Assembly (NCBI GenBank): GCA_003417655.1
Contig: QVMW01000004.1
Span: forward strand, 1 to 64,000
Reading direction: 5' to 3'
Source: Rhodobacteraceae bacterium 63075
GTDB lineage: Bacteria > Pseudomonadota > Alphaproteobacteria > Rhodobacterales > Rhodobacteraceae
DNA: 64,000 bases
The notes below the pieces were generated by a model. It had not been told where the DNA came from and made no database searches. It saw only the letters and a program-made list of their open reading frames with translations. The translations under genes and the position numbers were made by a program. Positions within the stretch are counted from its first letter, which is position 1, and every line of letters begins with the position of its first letter. Shown in pieces: positions 33,952-44,048 of this stretch.

Positions 33952-34760
33952 GCCCGACCATTCTCGAGAAGATCAAGAGCTATAAGCTCGATGAAATCGC
34001 AGAGGCCAAGGCCACCAAACCCCTCGCGGCCGTCGAGGAGGAAGCGCGCAACGCCGCGCCTGTGCGCCCCTTTGCCGACGCGCTCTTCGAGGCCACGAAG
34101 ACGGGCTATGGTCTCATCGCCGAAATCAAGAAGGCCAGCCCCTCCAAGGGGCTCATCCGGGAGGATTTCGACCCGGAGGCACTGGCAAAGGCCTACGAGG
34201 CCGGCGGCGCGGCCTGCCTGTCGGTGCTCACCGACACGCCGAGCTTTGAGGGCGCGAAGAGCTACCTGACAGAGGCGCGCGCAGCGACCTCCCTGCCCTG
34301 CCTGCGCAAGGACTTCATGTATGACACCTACCAGGTCGCCGAGGCGCGCACGCTCGGAGCCGATTGCATCCTGATCATCATGGCCTCGGTCTCCGACGCG
34401 CAGGCGCTCGAACTGGAACATTGCGCCGAAGAATGGGGCATGGACGCACTGATCGAAGTGCATGATGCGGGAGAGCTCGAGCGGGCCGAGAATCTCTCCT
34501 CGCGCATGATCGGCATCAACAACCGTGATCTCAACACGTTCGAGACCTCGCTGGCAACCACGCGCAAGCTGGCCAAGCTCGTCCCGGCAGACCGGCTCAT
34601 GGTGAGCGAATCGGGGCTGGAGACGTCCGATGACCTTGCCGACATCGCCCGTTTCGGCGTGCGCAGCTTCCTGATCGGCGAGAGCCTGATGCGCCAGGAG
34701 AATGTCGGGCTGGCGACGCGTGAGCTGCTGGCCAATCCCTACAGCCCCGGAGGCATGTAA
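33948..34760 (+). CDS. trpC: Indole-3-glycerol phosphate synthase
   Basis: Encodes 270 residues with an ATGA overlap to trpD. It closes the indole ring in the fourth step of tryptophan synthesis. The TIM-barrel motifs are [92 protein letters not shown] and MVSESGL. A stand-alone TrpC without a fused TrpF, as usual in alphaproteobacteria. moaC starts immediately after the stop. Confidence 0.96.
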   Translation: MSPTILEKIKSYKLDEIAEAKATKPLAAVEEEARNAAPVRPFADALFEATKTGYGLIAEIKKASPSKGLIREDFDPEALAKAYEAGGAACLSVLTDTPSFEGAKSYLTEARAATSLPCLRKDFMYDTYQVAEARTLGADCILIIMASVSDAQALELEHCAEEWGMDALIEVHDAGELERAENLSSRMIGINNRDLNTFETSLATTRKLAKLVPADRLMVSESGLETSDDLADIARFGVRSFLIGESLMRQENVGLATRELLANPYSPGGM

Positions 34761-35237
34761 GTGTCGGGCCTCACCCATTTCGACGAGAGCGGCAACGCGC
34801 ATATGGTCGATGTCTCCGGCAAGGATGCGACCGCCCGCATCGCCACCGCAGAGGGCCACGTGCGCATGGCGCCCGAAACGCTGGAGATGATTACCGGGAA
34901 CCGCGCCAGGAAGGGCGATGTTGCAGGCGTTGCCCGGCTCGCCGGAATCATGGGTGCAAAGGAGACCGCGCGGCTCATCCCGCTCTGCCACCCGCTGCCG
35001 CTTTCGAAGGTCACGGTCGATCTCGAGCCCGACGAAGGCCTGCCGGGCCTGAGGATCACCGCGACGGTCAAGACCACGGGCCAGACCGGTGTCGAGATGG
35101 AAGCGCTCACCGCCGTCAGCACGGCGGCGCTCACGGTCTACGACATGGTCAAGGCCGCCGACAAGGAAATGGAAATCGGCGGCATCCGCGTTGTCCTGAA
35201 AGACGGCGGGAAAACAGGGCGTTACGAGGCGACATGA
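34761..35237 (+). CDS. moaC: Cyclic pyranopterin monophosphate synthase MoaC
   Basis: Encodes 158 residues from a GTG that directly follows the trpC TAA. MoaC acts after MoaA to form cyclic pyranopterin monophosphate for molybdenum cofactor. [88 protein letters not shown] are the MoaC signature stretches, including the conserved CHPL and K near DMVKA. The stop overlaps moeA. Confidence 0.96.
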   Translation: MSGLTHFDESGNAHMVDVSGKDATARIATAEGHVRMAPETLEMITGNRARKGDVAGVARLAGIMGAKETARLIPLCHPLPLSKVTVDLEPDEGLPGLRITATVKTTGQTGVEMEALTAVSTAALTVYDMVKAADKEMEIGGIRVVLKDGGKTGRYEAT

Positions 35238-36403
35238 TCTCCGTTTCCGAGGCATTGGACGCGCTTTTCGCGCTGGCCGAGCCGCTGGGGCAGGAAGATG
35301 TGCCGCTGGCCGATTGCGCGGGCCGCGTGCTCGCCGCCCCCGTTTCGGCCCGCCTCACCCAGCCGCCCTTCGACGCCAGCTCCATGGACGGCTACGCGAT
35401 CAAGTCGGTCGAGGCCGACCTGCACGCGCAGTTCAAGCTCGTGGGCGAGGCCGCCGCCGGCCACCCTTTCGAAGGCACGCTCAAGGCCGGCCAGACCGTG
35501 CGGATCTTCACCGGCGCGCCGGTGCCCGAAGGGGCCGATTTCGTCGTGATCCAGGAGGATGTCGAGAGGCGCGGCAGCCTCGTGACGATCATCGCGGAGC
35601 AAGGCAAATCCAACATCCGCCCCGCCGGGCAGGACTTCGCCGCAGGCGACGCGCTTACCGCACCGCGCCGCCTCACCCCGCACGACATTGCTCTGGCTGC
35701 CGCGATGAACCATGCCAGCCTGCCGCTCGCGCGCAAGCCCGTCGTCGCGCTCATCGCCACGGGCGACGAGCTGGTCGCGCCGGGCAACAGGCCCGCCGAA
35801 GGCCAGATCGTCGCCTCAAACACCTACGGGCTCAAGGCGCTTATCGAGGAACACGGCGGCGAGGCCCGCCTGTTGCCCATCGCCCGCGACACGCGCGAGA
35901 GCCTCGAGACGGTCTTCGCGCTGGCCGAGGGGGCGGATCTCATCGTCACGGTCGGGGGCGCGTCGGTGGGCGATCATGACCTTGTCGGGGAGGTTGCCGA
36001 GGGGCTCGGGCTGGAGCGCAGCTTCTACAAGGTCGCCATGCGCCCCGGCAAGCCGCTCATGGCCGGGCGGATGGGCGATGCGGTCCTTCTGGGGCTGCCG
36101 GGCAATCCCGTCTCGGCCATGGTCTGCGGTCACATCTTCCTCTTGCCCATGCTCCGCGCGCTGCAAGGCCTCGGCAAGGCCGCCGCGCCGCGCCTGACAG
36201 CGCGGCTCGCCAAGCCCCTCGGGGAGAACGGCCCGCGCGAGCACTACATGCGCGCCCGCGTGATGGGAGGCGAGATCACGGCGGAAAAGCGCCAGGACAG
36301 CGCCCTGCTCTCGGTGCTTTCACGGGCAAACGCCCTTCTCATCCGCCCGCCGCATGACCCTGCGCGGGAGGCTGGCGAGGACGTGGCGTTCGTTCCGGTC
36401 TAG
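35234..36403 (+). CDS. moeA: Molybdopterin molybdenumtransferase MoeA
   Basis: Encodes 389 residues in an ATGA overlap with moaC. MoeA inserts molybdate into adenylylated molybdopterin. Motifs include [96 protein letters not shown] and [29 protein letters not shown]. In several relatives lexA follows moeA; here it does not. Confidence 0.95.
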   Translation: MISVSEALDALFALAEPLGQEDVPLADCAGRVLAAPVSARLTQPPFDASSMDGYAIKSVEADLHAQFKLVGEAAAGHPFEGTLKAGQTVRIFTGAPVPEGADFVVIQEDVERRGSLVTIIAEQGKSNIRPAGQDFAAGDALTAPRRLTPHDIALAAAMNHASLPLARKPVVALIATGDELVAPGNRPAEGQIVASNTYGLKALIEEHGGEARLLPIARDTRESLETVFALAEGADLIVTVGGASVGDHDLVGEVAEGLGLERSFYKVAMRPGKPLMAGRMGDAVLLGLPGNPVSAMVCGHIFLLPMLRALQGLGKAAAPRLTARLAKPLGENGPREHYMRARVMGGEITAEKRQDSALLSVLSRANALLIRPPHDPAREAGEDVAFVPV

Positions 36404-36466
36404 GCGGTGTTTGCGCGCGCGTCAGACGCGATGCTGAAAGCTGGCAGCGCGCACTGTGGGAAGTGG

Positions 36467-36493
36467 TGCATCCGCAGGCCCCCTGCGGATGCA
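36467..36493. terminator. Perfect hairpin between moeA and a convergent gene
   Basis: TGCATCCGCAGG (36467-36478) pairs perfectly over 12 bases with 36482-36493 across a CCC loop, in the space between convergent genes. No T-run follows on either strand, so termination is plausible but not certain. Confidence 0.5.
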
Positions 36494-36511
36494 CGCGCCT
36501 GATGTCAAGGA

Positions 36512-36871
36512 TCAGTCTTCAAGCCTGGAGTTCAGTTCTTTTTGCAGATCGGTATCGGCCTGCGCCAGCTGAAGAATCTCGATATACCGCTCGACCTCGA
36601 TATCCGGCGCGTCCTCGACGGCCTGGGTCATCTCGACCTGCGCTTCTTCGATCATGGCCTCCTGCTCGGCTTTGTCCTCCGTCGTCTGAAGCCGCTGTGC
36701 ATAATCCTGCTCGATCTTGACGACATCCTTGTAGGCACCGATGAACGCATCGATTTCCGCCCCCGAAACCTCTGCTTCGGGCTGTTGCGCCTGGACGGGC
36801 AGCACAAAGGCCGGCCCCGCCGCGAGCGTGATCGCTGTGAACGTGGCTGCGAGTTTGTTTTTGAACGTCAT
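36512..36871 (-). CDS. DUF4168-like exported protein
   Basis: Encodes 119 residues; AAGG precedes ATG 36871, which starts a signal peptide (MTFKNKLAATFTAITLAAG to VQA). The mature part is all helix: DAFIGAYKDVVKIEQDYAQRL, EAMIEEAQVEMTQAVEDA, and YIEILQLAQADTDLQKEL. This fits the DUF4168 family of small secreted proteins with unknown function, whose last motif ends in a D-x-x-L pattern. It is convergent with moeA. Confidence 0.75.
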   Translation of the reverse strand: MTFKNKLAATFTAITLAAGPAFVLPVQAQQPEAEVSGAEIDAFIGAYKDVVKIEQDYAQRLQTTEDKAEQEAMIEEAQVEMTQAVEDAPDIEVERYIEILQLAQADTDLQKELNSRLED

Positions 36872-37253
36872 GTCATACCTTTCATTGCGGTGTTTGCACG
36901 AGCCCGAGGTAGTCGACAGGCGGCATGACCGCAAATGGGCCTGCAAAAATCCGCTGACCACGTATCACCAGGAACTCGGCGGGCAGCTACCAGCCGTCGC
37001 AATCCGACACTGGCGCACGGCGGCTCGGCGCAGGACCGTTTCTGACCACATCGCACCTGCTGATCTGCAAGTAGCAGGTCTCCGCCGATTGCCGTGCCGG
37101 TGTTTGCAACCGAGTTGACGACCCGTTTGCCCGGTGTAGGTTTCAGGCATGAATATTGCATCAAGCCAGACCGGCGTTTTCAACGCCAAGCTCCCGCCTC
37201 GCGCCGCCGTGATTGCCTCTTCGTTTCGGGGGCTTAATGGCGAGCTGCGGAAC
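36872..37253. other. Gene-free divergent region
   Basis: About 380 bases between two divergent exported-protein genes. No coding frame with a convincing start is seen. A small inverted repeat ACCTGCT/AGCAGGT lies at 37055-37061 and 37073-37079. The region probably holds both promoters. Confidence 0.45.
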
Positions 37254-37616
37254 ATGATCGTCGGATTGTTCCTGTCGTTTTTCGCTGCTGTCAGCGTCTA
37301 TGCGGATGAACGCCTGCAAGACTGGGTTCCCGGCGTTCTCACGCTTCCGGAAGACGCGGAGATTCTGACGGATCGCGCCATCGGCTCGACCATAAGGATG
37401 TTCTCGCTTGAGACCGAGGCAGACGCCGATACGCTTCTCACCGATTGGGAAGAGAGCCTGGCCAACGACGGATATACAGTCACGGAGGGCATAGACGACC
37501 GGCTCGGCCAGTCGGTCGAGTTCTCCGGAGACGGCATCGCCAATGCGAAGATCATTGTCGCGCCCTCGTCCGAGGGCGAGCGCACTGTCATCGAGTTCGA
37601 CGCAACCCTGAACTGA
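37254..37616 (+). CDS. Hypothetical exported protein
   Basis: Encodes 120 residues from ATG 37254, which begins a short signal peptide (MIVGLFLSFFAAVSVYA). The frame is open 35 codons further upstream, but that part has no export signal logic. The mature domain is small and alpha/beta (VLTLPEDAEILTDRAIGSTIRMF, ADTLLTDWEESLANDGYTV, GIANAKIIVAPSSEGERTVIEF). No family is recognised; the pattern suits a compact periplasmic domain that corrects or compares paired strands. It is convergent with lpxB. Confidence 0.6.
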   Translation: MIVGLFLSFFAAVSVYADERLQDWVPGVLTLPEDAEILTDRAIGSTIRMFSLETEADADTLLTDWEESLANDGYTVTEGIDDRLGQSVEFSGDGIANAKIIVAPSSEGERTVIEFDATLN

Positions 37617-37667
37617 CTATATCGCTCTTCGAACTGAGGGACTGAAGATACCCGAAGCGCCCCAGGG

Positions 37668-38807
37668 TCAGAGCGCGTCGCGCACGGCACGTGCGGCGCG
37701 CAGGCCCGGCTCTTCGCCACCCCGTCCGAGCCGCTCCATCGTCAGCCGCATGGCCTCGCGCTGCGCCTCGGGGGCGGCATAGGCTTCCAGAACGGCCTGC
37801 GCCATCGGCTCGGCGCGGCAGGCCTTGCCGATGAACTCGGGCACGGCGCGCATCTCGCTGACGAGATTCACCAGCGTGAAGGTGTCGATCTTCATGAGCC
37901 GCGGCAGGATCATCCGGCTCAGCCACGCCATGTCATAGCCGATCACCATCGGCACATCGGCCGCCGCCAGTTCGAGCGAGACGGTCCCCGAGGCGGCCAG
38001 CGCCACGCTCGAGGCGGCAAAGGCCGCGCGTTTCTCGGCCCCGTCTTTGGGCGAGACGAACACTGTCGCGTCGGGAAACCGCCCCCGGTTGGCTTCCAGC
38101 CAGTCCTTCACCGCATCGGCGACCATCACGACAGGGCGCAGCTCGGGGCGCACGGCGCGCACCCGCGCCGCTGCCGCGCCGAAACGCTCCGAGAGCCGCC
38201 CCACCTCGCCCATCCGCGAACCTGGCAGCAGGAGCATCACCGGCGAATCGCCAAGACCATGGTTTGACCGGAATCTCAGGATTTCCTCCGCGCCCGGCTG
38301 CGGCGCGGCGACGACCGGATGCCCGACGAAATCGGCGCGCATCCCCGCCGCCTCCATGTAGGGCGGCTCGAAGGGCAGCAGCGTCAGCACCTGGTCTGTA
38401 TAGGCGGCCATCTTCGCCGCACGCTTCGGCCGCCAGGCCCAGACCGAGGGGGCCACGTAATGCACCGTCCGGATATCGGGCCGCGCGGCTTTTACCTCGC
38501 GCGCGACACGCTTGCAGAAGTCGGGGCTGTCGATGGTCAGCAGAACATCGGGGCCGAACTCGAGCGCGGCGCGCACCGTCTCGTCCTTGCGGCGGACAAG
38601 GCTGCGATACTTGGGCAGGACTTCCGAAAGCCCCATGACACTCAACTCGTCCATCGCGAAGAGCGATGTCAGCCCCTCGGCCTGCATCAACGGACCGCCC
38701 ACGCCTGCAAAGCGTGTGTCCGGCGCAAGCGCCTTCAGACCCCGCATCACCGCCTCGCCAAGCTTGTCGCCTGAGGCCTCTCCCGCGACGATGAAAACGC
38801 GCGTCAT
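37668..38807 (-). CDS. lpxB: Lipid-A-disaccharide synthase
   Basis: Encodes 379 residues from ATG 38807, overlapping the lpxI stop as ATGA. LpxB (GT19) joins UDP-2,3-diacylglucosamine and lipid X at the inner membrane. VFIVAGEASGDKLGEAVM, FAGVGGPLMQAEG, MGLSEVLPKY, DSPDFCKRVA, HYVAPSVWAWRPKRA, LLPFEPPYM, VGHPVV, LLLPGSRMGEV and SGTVSLELAAADVPMVIGY are all characteristic. It closes the minus-strand envelope operon. Confidence 0.96.
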   Translation of the reverse strand: MTRVFIVAGEASGDKLGEAVMRGLKALAPDTRFAGVGGPLMQAEGLTSLFAMDELSVMGLSEVLPKYRSLVRRKDETVRAALEFGPDVLLTIDSPDFCKRVAREVKAARPDIRTVHYVAPSVWAWRPKRAAKMAAYTDQVLTLLPFEPPYMEAAGMRADFVGHPVVAAPQPGAEEILRFRSNHGLGDSPVMLLLPGSRMGEVGRLSERFGAAAARVRAVRPELRPVVMVADAVKDWLEANRGRFPDATVFVSPKDGAEKRAAFAASSVALAASGTVSLELAAADVPMVIGYDMAWLSRMILPRLMKIDTFTLVNLVSEMRAVPEFIGKACRAEPMAQAVLEAYAAPEAQREAMRLTMERLGRGGEEPGLRAARAVRDAL

Positions 38808-39598
38808 GGCGCGCGCACCCAAAGGAACAGGCCCGCCGCGTCGAGACTGCGGATGACGGTTTCTCTTTCGAGCACGATGACCGCCCCGGCCTCGATGACG
38901 ATCCCGTCAAGACCGGCCCTGGCTGCGCCCCGGGCTGTCTCCGGGCCGATTGTCGGCAAGTCAGCGCGGAAATCCTGCCCCGGTTTTGGCGCCTTGAAGA
39001 GGATCGCCCCGCGCGTCGCATGTCCCGCAGCCGCGTAGCTGTCAAGCATCGCGTCCGTCCCGCTATCGGTCTCGCGCGCCAGCACCGCGCCGCGGCAAAG
39101 GATGCAGGCCTGTCCGAGATCGGCCTGCCCCATTTCGGCCAGCACCGCCTCGCCAAGCGTCGCATCACGCTCATGGCCCGGCCCGGGGCAGCGCGCGGTC
39201 AGAACCCCGGTCTCCAGCGTCAGCCCCGGAAGAAGCTCATGCGCCGCGCGGATGATGAAACCGGCCTGCTCGAAAATCCCAATCGCCGCACGCAGCGCGC
39301 CGTCATCGCCCTTCTGAAGCGCGGCCATGAAGACCGGCACCAGCGGCAGCGTTTCGGCGTCGATCCGCGAAGGCTCGAGCGCGGGCCGCGCAATGCTGCC
39401 ACAAAAGCACACATCCGTAACGCCCCGCGCGCCGAGCCTCTTCAGCAGGCTGCCCAGCGTTTCGAGGCGGAAGAATTCATCGACGGCGAGCCCGTCCGGC
39501 GCATGGCCCTCGAGCGCGCAGACCAGCGGCGCGTCGTCCTGCGCCCCGGCAATCGCGGCGGGCAAGCCGCCGGAGCCCGCGATGAGCGCCAGCCGCAT
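38804..39598 (-). CDS. lpxI: UDP-2,3-diacylglucosamine pyrophosphatase LpxI
   Basis: Encodes 264 residues. LpxI replaces LpxH in many alphaproteobacteria and hydrolyses UDP-2,3-diacylglucosamine to lipid X plus UMP. LALIAGSGGLPAAIA at the start, GVTDVCFCGSIARP, LETGVLTARCPG, CILCRGAVLARETDSGTDAML and FKAPKPGQDFRADLPTIGPETA, plus AGAVIVLERETVI, match the DUF1009/LpxI family. Its neighbours lpxA and lpxB supply the preceding and following steps. The stop overlaps lpxB; lpxA ends three bases upstream. Confidence 0.95.
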   Translation of the reverse strand: MRLALIAGSGGLPAAIAGAQDDAPLVCALEGHAPDGLAVDEFFRLETLGSLLKRLGARGVTDVCFCGSIARPALEPSRIDAETLPLVPVFMAALQKGDDGALRAAIGIFEQAGFIIRAAHELLPGLTLETGVLTARCPGPGHERDATLGEAVLAEMGQADLGQACILCRGAVLARETDSGTDAMLDSYAAAGHATRGAILFKAPKPGQDFRADLPTIGPETARGAARAGLDGIVIEAGAVIVLERETVIRSLDAAGLFLWVRAP

Positions 39599-39601
39599 GG
39601 G

Positions 39602-40393
39602 TTATTTCTCGGGGGTCAGGAAGGAGCGGTCGCTCGCGCCGGTGACGAAGGCGACGATCTGCTGGACATAGTCGCTCTCGCTCTCCTGTCCGAGGCGCTG
39701 CGCCCGCTGCTGGAATGTCCCCTCGCCCTGCGCCAGCATCTGGAAGGCCGCGCGCAGCGCCGTGATATCGGCGCGCGCCACGCCGCGGCGCTTGAGGCCA
39801 ACGAGGTTGAGCCCGTCCAGCGCCCCCCGCGGCCCCTGCACGAGGCCGTGGGGGATCACGTCGTTGGTTACCATGCTGAGCGCGCCGATGATCGCGCCGC
39901 GCCCGATCCGCACCCATTGGTGAATGCCGCAGAGGCCACCGATGATCACGTCATCCTCGATCACGCAATGCCCGGCCACCGCAGAGTTGTTCACGACGAT
40001 CACGCGGTCGCCGACCCGCGCGTCATGCGCGATGTGACAACCAGCCATGAACAGCCCGTCATCGCCCACCTGCGTGAGCCCGCCGCCGCCCTCGGTTCCG
40101 GTGTTCATCGTGACATGCTCGCGGATGCGGTTGCGCTTGCCGATCCTGAGCGCGGTTCTCTCGCCGCTGTATTTCTGGTCCTGGGGGATCTCCCCGATCA
40201 CGGAAAAAGGAAACACGACTGTGTCCGCGCCGATCTCGGTCTGACCCGAAATCACCACATGCGACTTGAGCTCGACATTCGGCCCGAGGCGCACGTCGGG
40301 GCCGACCACGCAAAAGGGGCCGATCCGGCACCCCTCGCCGATCTGGGCACCGACTTCGATGATCGCGCTGGGATGAACCTGCACCTCGCTCAC
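39602..40393 (-). CDS. lpxA: UDP-N-acetylglucosamine acyltransferase LpxA
   Basis: Encodes 263 residues from a GTG at 40393 that overlaps the fabZ stop (GTGA). LpxA starts lipid A synthesis by moving a 3-hydroxyacyl chain from ACP to UDP-GlcNAc. The hexapeptide-repeat left-handed beta-helix is obvious ([28 protein letters not shown]). The catalytic histidine lies in [14 protein letters not shown], and [11 protein letters not shown] and [12 protein letters not shown] follow. The frame is open upstream, but that part overlaps fabZ. Confidence 0.96.
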   Translation of the reverse strand: MSEVQVHPSAIIEVGAQIGEGCRIGPFCVVGPDVRLGPNVELKSHVVISGQTEIGADTVVFPFSVIGEIPQDQKYSGERTALRIGKRNRIREHVTMNTGTEGGGGLTQVGDDGLFMAGCHIAHDARVGDRVIVVNNSAVAGHCVIEDDVIIGGLCGIHQWVRIGRGAIIGALSMVTNDVIPHGLVQGPRGALDGLNLVGLKRRGVARADITALRAAFQMLAQGEGTFQQRAQRLGQESESDYVQQIVAFVTGASDRSFLTPEK

Positions 40394-40863
40394 CCGGCGG
40401 CCTCTTTCGGCAGGTCCATCATGGCGGTGAATTCCACTTCGCAGGCCATCTCGCCCTCGACCGTCGCGATGCCGCCAAAGCGCCAGACCTTGGCGCCGGG
40501 CTTGCCCCTGAGCGTGGTCAGCTTCATCTCGAGCACATCGCCCGGAACGACCATCCGGCGGAACTTGCACTTCTCGATCGCCATGAAATAGACCAGAAGT
40601 TCCTTATCGGCCATGTCGAGCGCCACGCCGACCATCACGGCCGCCGTCTGCGCCATGGCCTCGACGATCGTCACGCCGGGCATGATCGGCTTGCCCGGGA
40701 AGTGCCCCTGGAAGTGCGGCTCGTTCATCGTGACATTCTTGATGCCGCGCGCGGAGTTCGTCCCGTCGATATCCTCGACACGATCCACCAGCAGGAAGGG
40801 GTAGCGGTGTGGAATGATACGCTGGATCAGGCCGATATCGGCGCGCTGGAGCTGCTCTGTCAT
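40390..40863 (-). CDS. fabZ: 3-hydroxyacyl-ACP dehydratase FabZ
   Basis: Encodes 157 residues; AGAAGG lies seven bases before ATG 40863. FabZ dehydrates 3-hydroxyacyl-ACP in fatty acid elongation and competes with LpxA for the same substrate, which explains the coupling. The hot-dog fold catalytic segment [11 protein letters not shown] and [24 protein letters not shown], with H and E as the active pair, are intact. Confidence 0.96.
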   Translation of the reverse strand: MTEQLQRADIGLIQRIIPHRYPFLLVDRVEDIDGTNSARGIKNVTMNEPHFQGHFPGKPIMPGVTIVEAMAQTAAVMVGVALDMADKELLVYFMAIEKCKFRRMVVPGDVLEMKLTTLRGKPGAKVWRFGGIATVEGEMACEVEFTAMMDLPKEAAG

Positions 40864-40926
40864 GGTTTGCCTTCTCTGGCTGTTGTCGCGGACTGTCCTA
40901 GCAACCGGGCCGATGTGAAACAAGCG

Positions 40927-41541
40927 CTACTCGCGCGCCTTGCCGGCCTCACCCGTTTCATCGCTCTGCTCTGTCCCGCCCGGAGGAATGGCTTCGATGC
41001 CTTCGCCAGAGCCCAGTTTCGCGTCGATACGCTCCACCGCATCGCTGGTGATGTCGATTGCCCCGTCGCGCAGGATCACCGAGCGGATATCGAGCAGCAC
41101 GTTGCCGCCGCGCTCATTCATCAATTCGACGAGAATGCCCTGCGCTGTCGAAAGGAAGCGCTGCTCCGCGCTGGAGCGCTTTTCTTCAAGCGCCTGTGCC
41201 GCCTCGAGCCGTTCCTGCCGGATCGCCTGCACCTTCTGATCGAAAGCTTCGGCCACATCCCTGAACTCCTCCGGGTCCATGGTCGGCCGGCGCTCGGTGA
41301 TTTCCTTTTCCTCGTCCCGCAATTCCTGTTCGATGCGGCGATTGTCCTGCGCGAGGGCTTCGCTCTCTTCCTCGAGCTGCCGGGAGATGCGCTTGCCGAA
41401 AAGCGTTTCGGCAAAGAGCCTGTTCGGATCGATCACGAGGATCTCGCTTTGCGCACCGGAGAGCGACTGCGCAAGGGGCGCACCCGCCCCGAAGCAAAGG
41501 CTCAGGGCGAGCGCCATGGAAAGAACATGGCGCCGCACCAT
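40927..41541 (-). CDS. OmpH/Skp family periplasmic chaperone
   Basis: Encodes 204 residues from ATG 41541, sharing one base with the bamA stop (TGATG). A signal peptide (MVRRHVLSMALALSLCFGAGAPLAQ) is followed by ILVIDPNRLFAETLFGKRI, the long charged coiled coil (QLEEESEALAQDNRRIEQELRDEEKEITERRPTMDPEEF) and the returning helix to LSTAQGILVELMNERGGNVLLD, ending in an acidic tail. Skp-like proteins carry unfolded outer-membrane proteins to BamA. Alphaproteobacterial copies are divergent in sequence, so no gene symbol is given. Confidence 0.88.
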   Translation of the reverse strand: MVRRHVLSMALALSLCFGAGAPLAQSLSGAQSEILVIDPNRLFAETLFGKRISRQLEEESEALAQDNRRIEQELRDEEKEITERRPTMDPEEFRDVAEAFDQKVQAIRQERLEAAQALEEKRSSAEQRFLSTAQGILVELMNERGGNVLLDIRSVILRDGAIDITSDAVERIDAKLGSGEGIEAIPPGGTEQSDETGEAGKARE

Positions 41542-43928
41542 CAGAACTCGGTCGAGATGGTGAACTCGAAGCTCTGGTCCTTGTCCTGGGCTTCCTTCTC
41601 CAGCGCCTTGCTCCAGTTGAGGCGCAGCGGGCCGATCGGCGTGTCCCAGAAGACGGAGATACCCGCGACATGACGCCATGAGCCGCTCTCGTAAAGCGTA
41701 TTCGGGCCTGTCGCATCCAGCCCCCAGACATTGCCGATGTCATAGAAGACACCGCCGGAGACGCCATATTCCTCCGGCAGACCGAGGGGGAAGAGCGCTT
41801 CGAATTTCGCGGTCGCGAAGTAATTGCCGCCGAGCGCATCGTCGACATTTCCGCCGGGGCCATTGTAGTCCCGCGGGCCGATGCCGTCAGGCGCGAAGCC
41901 GCGGATGATGTCCTCGTCGAAGAGCCAGCGATCCGTTGCCCGGCTGCCCGGGCCCGAAGAGCTGAAATTCACAGCGCCCGCCGCGAGAACGGCGCGCAGG
42001 GTCACTTCTTCGTTCAGGATCTTGGTCTGCGCGGAAAACTTGGCCTTGGAGCGGACGAATGTATCATCGCCGCCGAGGCCGCCGAAATCCTGGCTGATCT
42101 GGAAGTTCAGGCCCCTGTTGGAGTCGAGCGACGCCTTGCGCGAATCCCAGCTATAGGTGTAGCCGAGCGAGCTGTGCGCGCGGCGACCTTGCCCGACTTC
42201 ATCGGACAGCACCGTGCCGAGGCATGTATCCTCGCCGCATCCCGGGTAAAGGATGGCCGGGTCGTCCACCGACATCTTCGTCGCGTCGAACTTGTAGTTC
42301 AGCCCGAGCCTTGCACGCTCACCAAGCGGAAATTCCAGCCCGGTCGAGAAATAGCCCCTGTCGGTGTCGTAGTTGGCGTTGACCGAGTCCGTTTCGCGAT
42401 ACCCGACATCAATGAAGAATTTCACGTCGCGACCGAGGAAGGCGGGCTCTGCGAAATAGAGGCCATAATCGGCATTGTCCGTCGCGCCGGAAACGCGAAA
42501 GCGCACGGTCTGGCCGCGCCCGAGGAAGTTCGTCTCCGAGTATTGCGCGACAACTCCGAAGCCGTTGTCGGACGAGTAGGTGCCACCGAAATTGAGCGAG
42601 CCCGTGGGCTTCTCTTCGACATCGACATCGACGACAACCTGGTCAGGCGAGGAGCCTTCGCGCGCGTTCACCTCCGCGGTCTGGAAAAAGCCCAGGGCGC
42701 GGATACGCTCGGCGCTTTCCCGGATTTCGCGCGGGTTGAACGGGTCTCCTTCCGCGATGCGGAACTGGCGGCGCACGACGCGGTCGAGCGTCGTCGCGTT
42801 GCCCTCGATGTCAATCCGCTCGACAAAGACGCGCGGCCCGTTGGCCAGAACGAATTCCACGTCGAGCGAGAGCTCGCGGTCGTTGCGCGTGATACGCGGC
42901 TCCACCCGCAGGAACGGCTTGCCGTTACGGATCGCAAGGCGCTCCATGCGGGCGATGGCGTTCTCGACATGCGAGGGGGAATAGACCATGCCTTCGCGCG
43001 CCCTGATCACCGATTGGTATTCTGCCGGGTCGACATCGGGCAGATCGCTGGTCGCGGTGATTTCCCCGAAATTGAACTGTTGGCCTTCCTCGACATTGAA
43101 GGTGACGAAATACCCGTCGCGCTGGCGCGACAGCTCGGCATTGACCCCTGTCGTGCGGAAATCGACATATCCGCGCGACAGGTAGAAATCGCGCAGAACC
43201 TGCTGGTCGAATTGCAGACGGTCCTCCACGAAAGTGTCGCGTCCGATGATCGCGCGCAGAAGGCCGGCCTGCTTGCTCTCCAGAACCCGGCGCAGACGCC
43301 TGTCGGAATAGGCCTGGTTGCCGACGAACCCGATCCGGCTGATTTCCGTGTTCCGCCCTTCGAATATCTCGAAGACAACATCGACACGATTGTCGCTGCG
43401 GCGGATGATACGCGGGGTGACCTTGGCGGCGAGGCGCCCATTCTCGACATAGGCTTCCGAGATCGTCGCCGCATCACGCTCGGCCTGTGTCGGGGAGAAG
43501 ACGAGCCGCGGCTGGAGCTCGATGAAGCTGGAAAGGTCTTCGTCCTCGATCCGCCTGTTGCCCTCGAAGCTGATGCGGTTGATCGTGGGGTATTCCTCGA
43601 CGCGGATCACCAATGTGCCGCCGCGCGGCTCGATCTCGACGGATTCGAAGAGGCCGCTGGCGAGGATGCGTTGATAGGCCTCGTTCAGATCGCCCGCCGA
43701 GACCGTCTCGCCACGGCCGATTCCCGCGTAAGTGAGGATCGTGCCGGATTCGATCCGCTTGTTTCCCTCGATGGAGACCGAATTGAAACGGTAGTTCTGG
43801 GCTTCGGCAAGGCCCGCCCAGGCGAGCAAAACGATTGATAATAAAGCAAAAAGCAGGTTCTGAATATTGCCTGTTTCTGATTTCCGCTCTTTCGGGCTCG
43901 CTACGGCCGCGCTCACACTGCTTGTCAT
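41541..43928 (-). CDS. bamA: Outer membrane assembly factor BamA
   Basis: Encodes 795 residues. The start at 43928 gives a long N-terminal region before the hydrophobic signal (NLLFALLSIVLLAWAGLAEAQ, about 24-44). Five POTRA domains follow (RFNSVSIEGNKRIESGTILTYAG, NRISFEGNRRIEDEDL, ISRIGFVGNQAYSD and others, to about 430), then the 16-strand beta-barrel with NFGGTYSSDNGFGV and the conserved IRGF loop in DEDIIRGFAPDGIG. It ends in an aromatic terminal signature (FEFTISTEF). BamA folds outer-membrane proteins. No strong ribosome binding site is visible. A terminator upstream separates it from the rseP part of the run. Confidence 0.96.
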   Translation of the reverse strand: MTSSVSAAVASPKERKSETGNIQNLLFALLSIVLLAWAGLAEAQNYRFNSVSIEGNKRIESGTILTYAGIGRGETVSAGDLNEAYQRILASGLFESVEIEPRGGTLVIRVEEYPTINRISFEGNRRIEDEDLSSFIELQPRLVFSPTQAERDAATISEAYVENGRLAAKVTPRIIRRSDNRVDVVFEIFEGRNTEISRIGFVGNQAYSDRRLRRVLESKQAGLLRAIIGRDTFVEDRLQFDQQVLRDFYLSRGYVDFRTTGVNAELSRQRDGYFVTFNVEEGQQFNFGEITATSDLPDVDPAEYQSVIRAREGMVYSPSHVENAIARMERLAIRNGKPFLRVEPRITRNDRELSLDVEFVLANGPRVFVERIDIEGNATTLDRVVRRQFRIAEGDPFNPREIRESAERIRALGFFQTAEVNAREGSSPDQVVVDVDVEEKPTGSLNFGGTYSSDNGFGVVAQYSETNFLGRGQTVRFRVSGATDNADYGLYFAEPAFLGRDVKFFIDVGYRETDSVNANYDTDRGYFSTGLEFPLGERARLGLNYKFDATKMSVDDPAILYPGCGEDTCLGTVLSDEVGQGRRAHSSLGYTYSWDSRKASLDSNRGLNFQISQDFGGLGGDDTFVRSKAKFSAQTKILNEEVTLRAVLAAGAVNFSSSGPGSRATDRWLFDEDIIRGFAPDGIGPRDYNGPGGNVDDALGGNYFATAKFEALFPLGLPEEYGVSGGVFYDIGNVWGLDATGPNTLYESGSWRHVAGISVFWDTPIGPLRLNWSKALEKEAQDKDQSFEFTISTEF

Positions 43929-43996
43929 TTATCTATTCCAGTCAGACACCCACATGTTGTCTGACTAATAGCATAACCCGGCCTTGTCAAAACGCA

Positions 43997-44022
43997 CAAA
44001 ACGCGCCCGTGGGGCGCGTTTG
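43997..44022 (-). terminator. Rho-independent terminator upstream of bamA
   Basis: Read leftward, a perfect 10-bp stem (AAACGCGCCC and its complement, 43999-44008 with 44012-44021) with a three-base loop is followed by TTTTG. It lies between the 43-codon gene and bamA, so the long envelope run is probably two transcripts, or read through in part. Confidence 0.8.
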
Positions 44023-44048
44023 AGCAAATTCCGGCAATGGGATCGGGA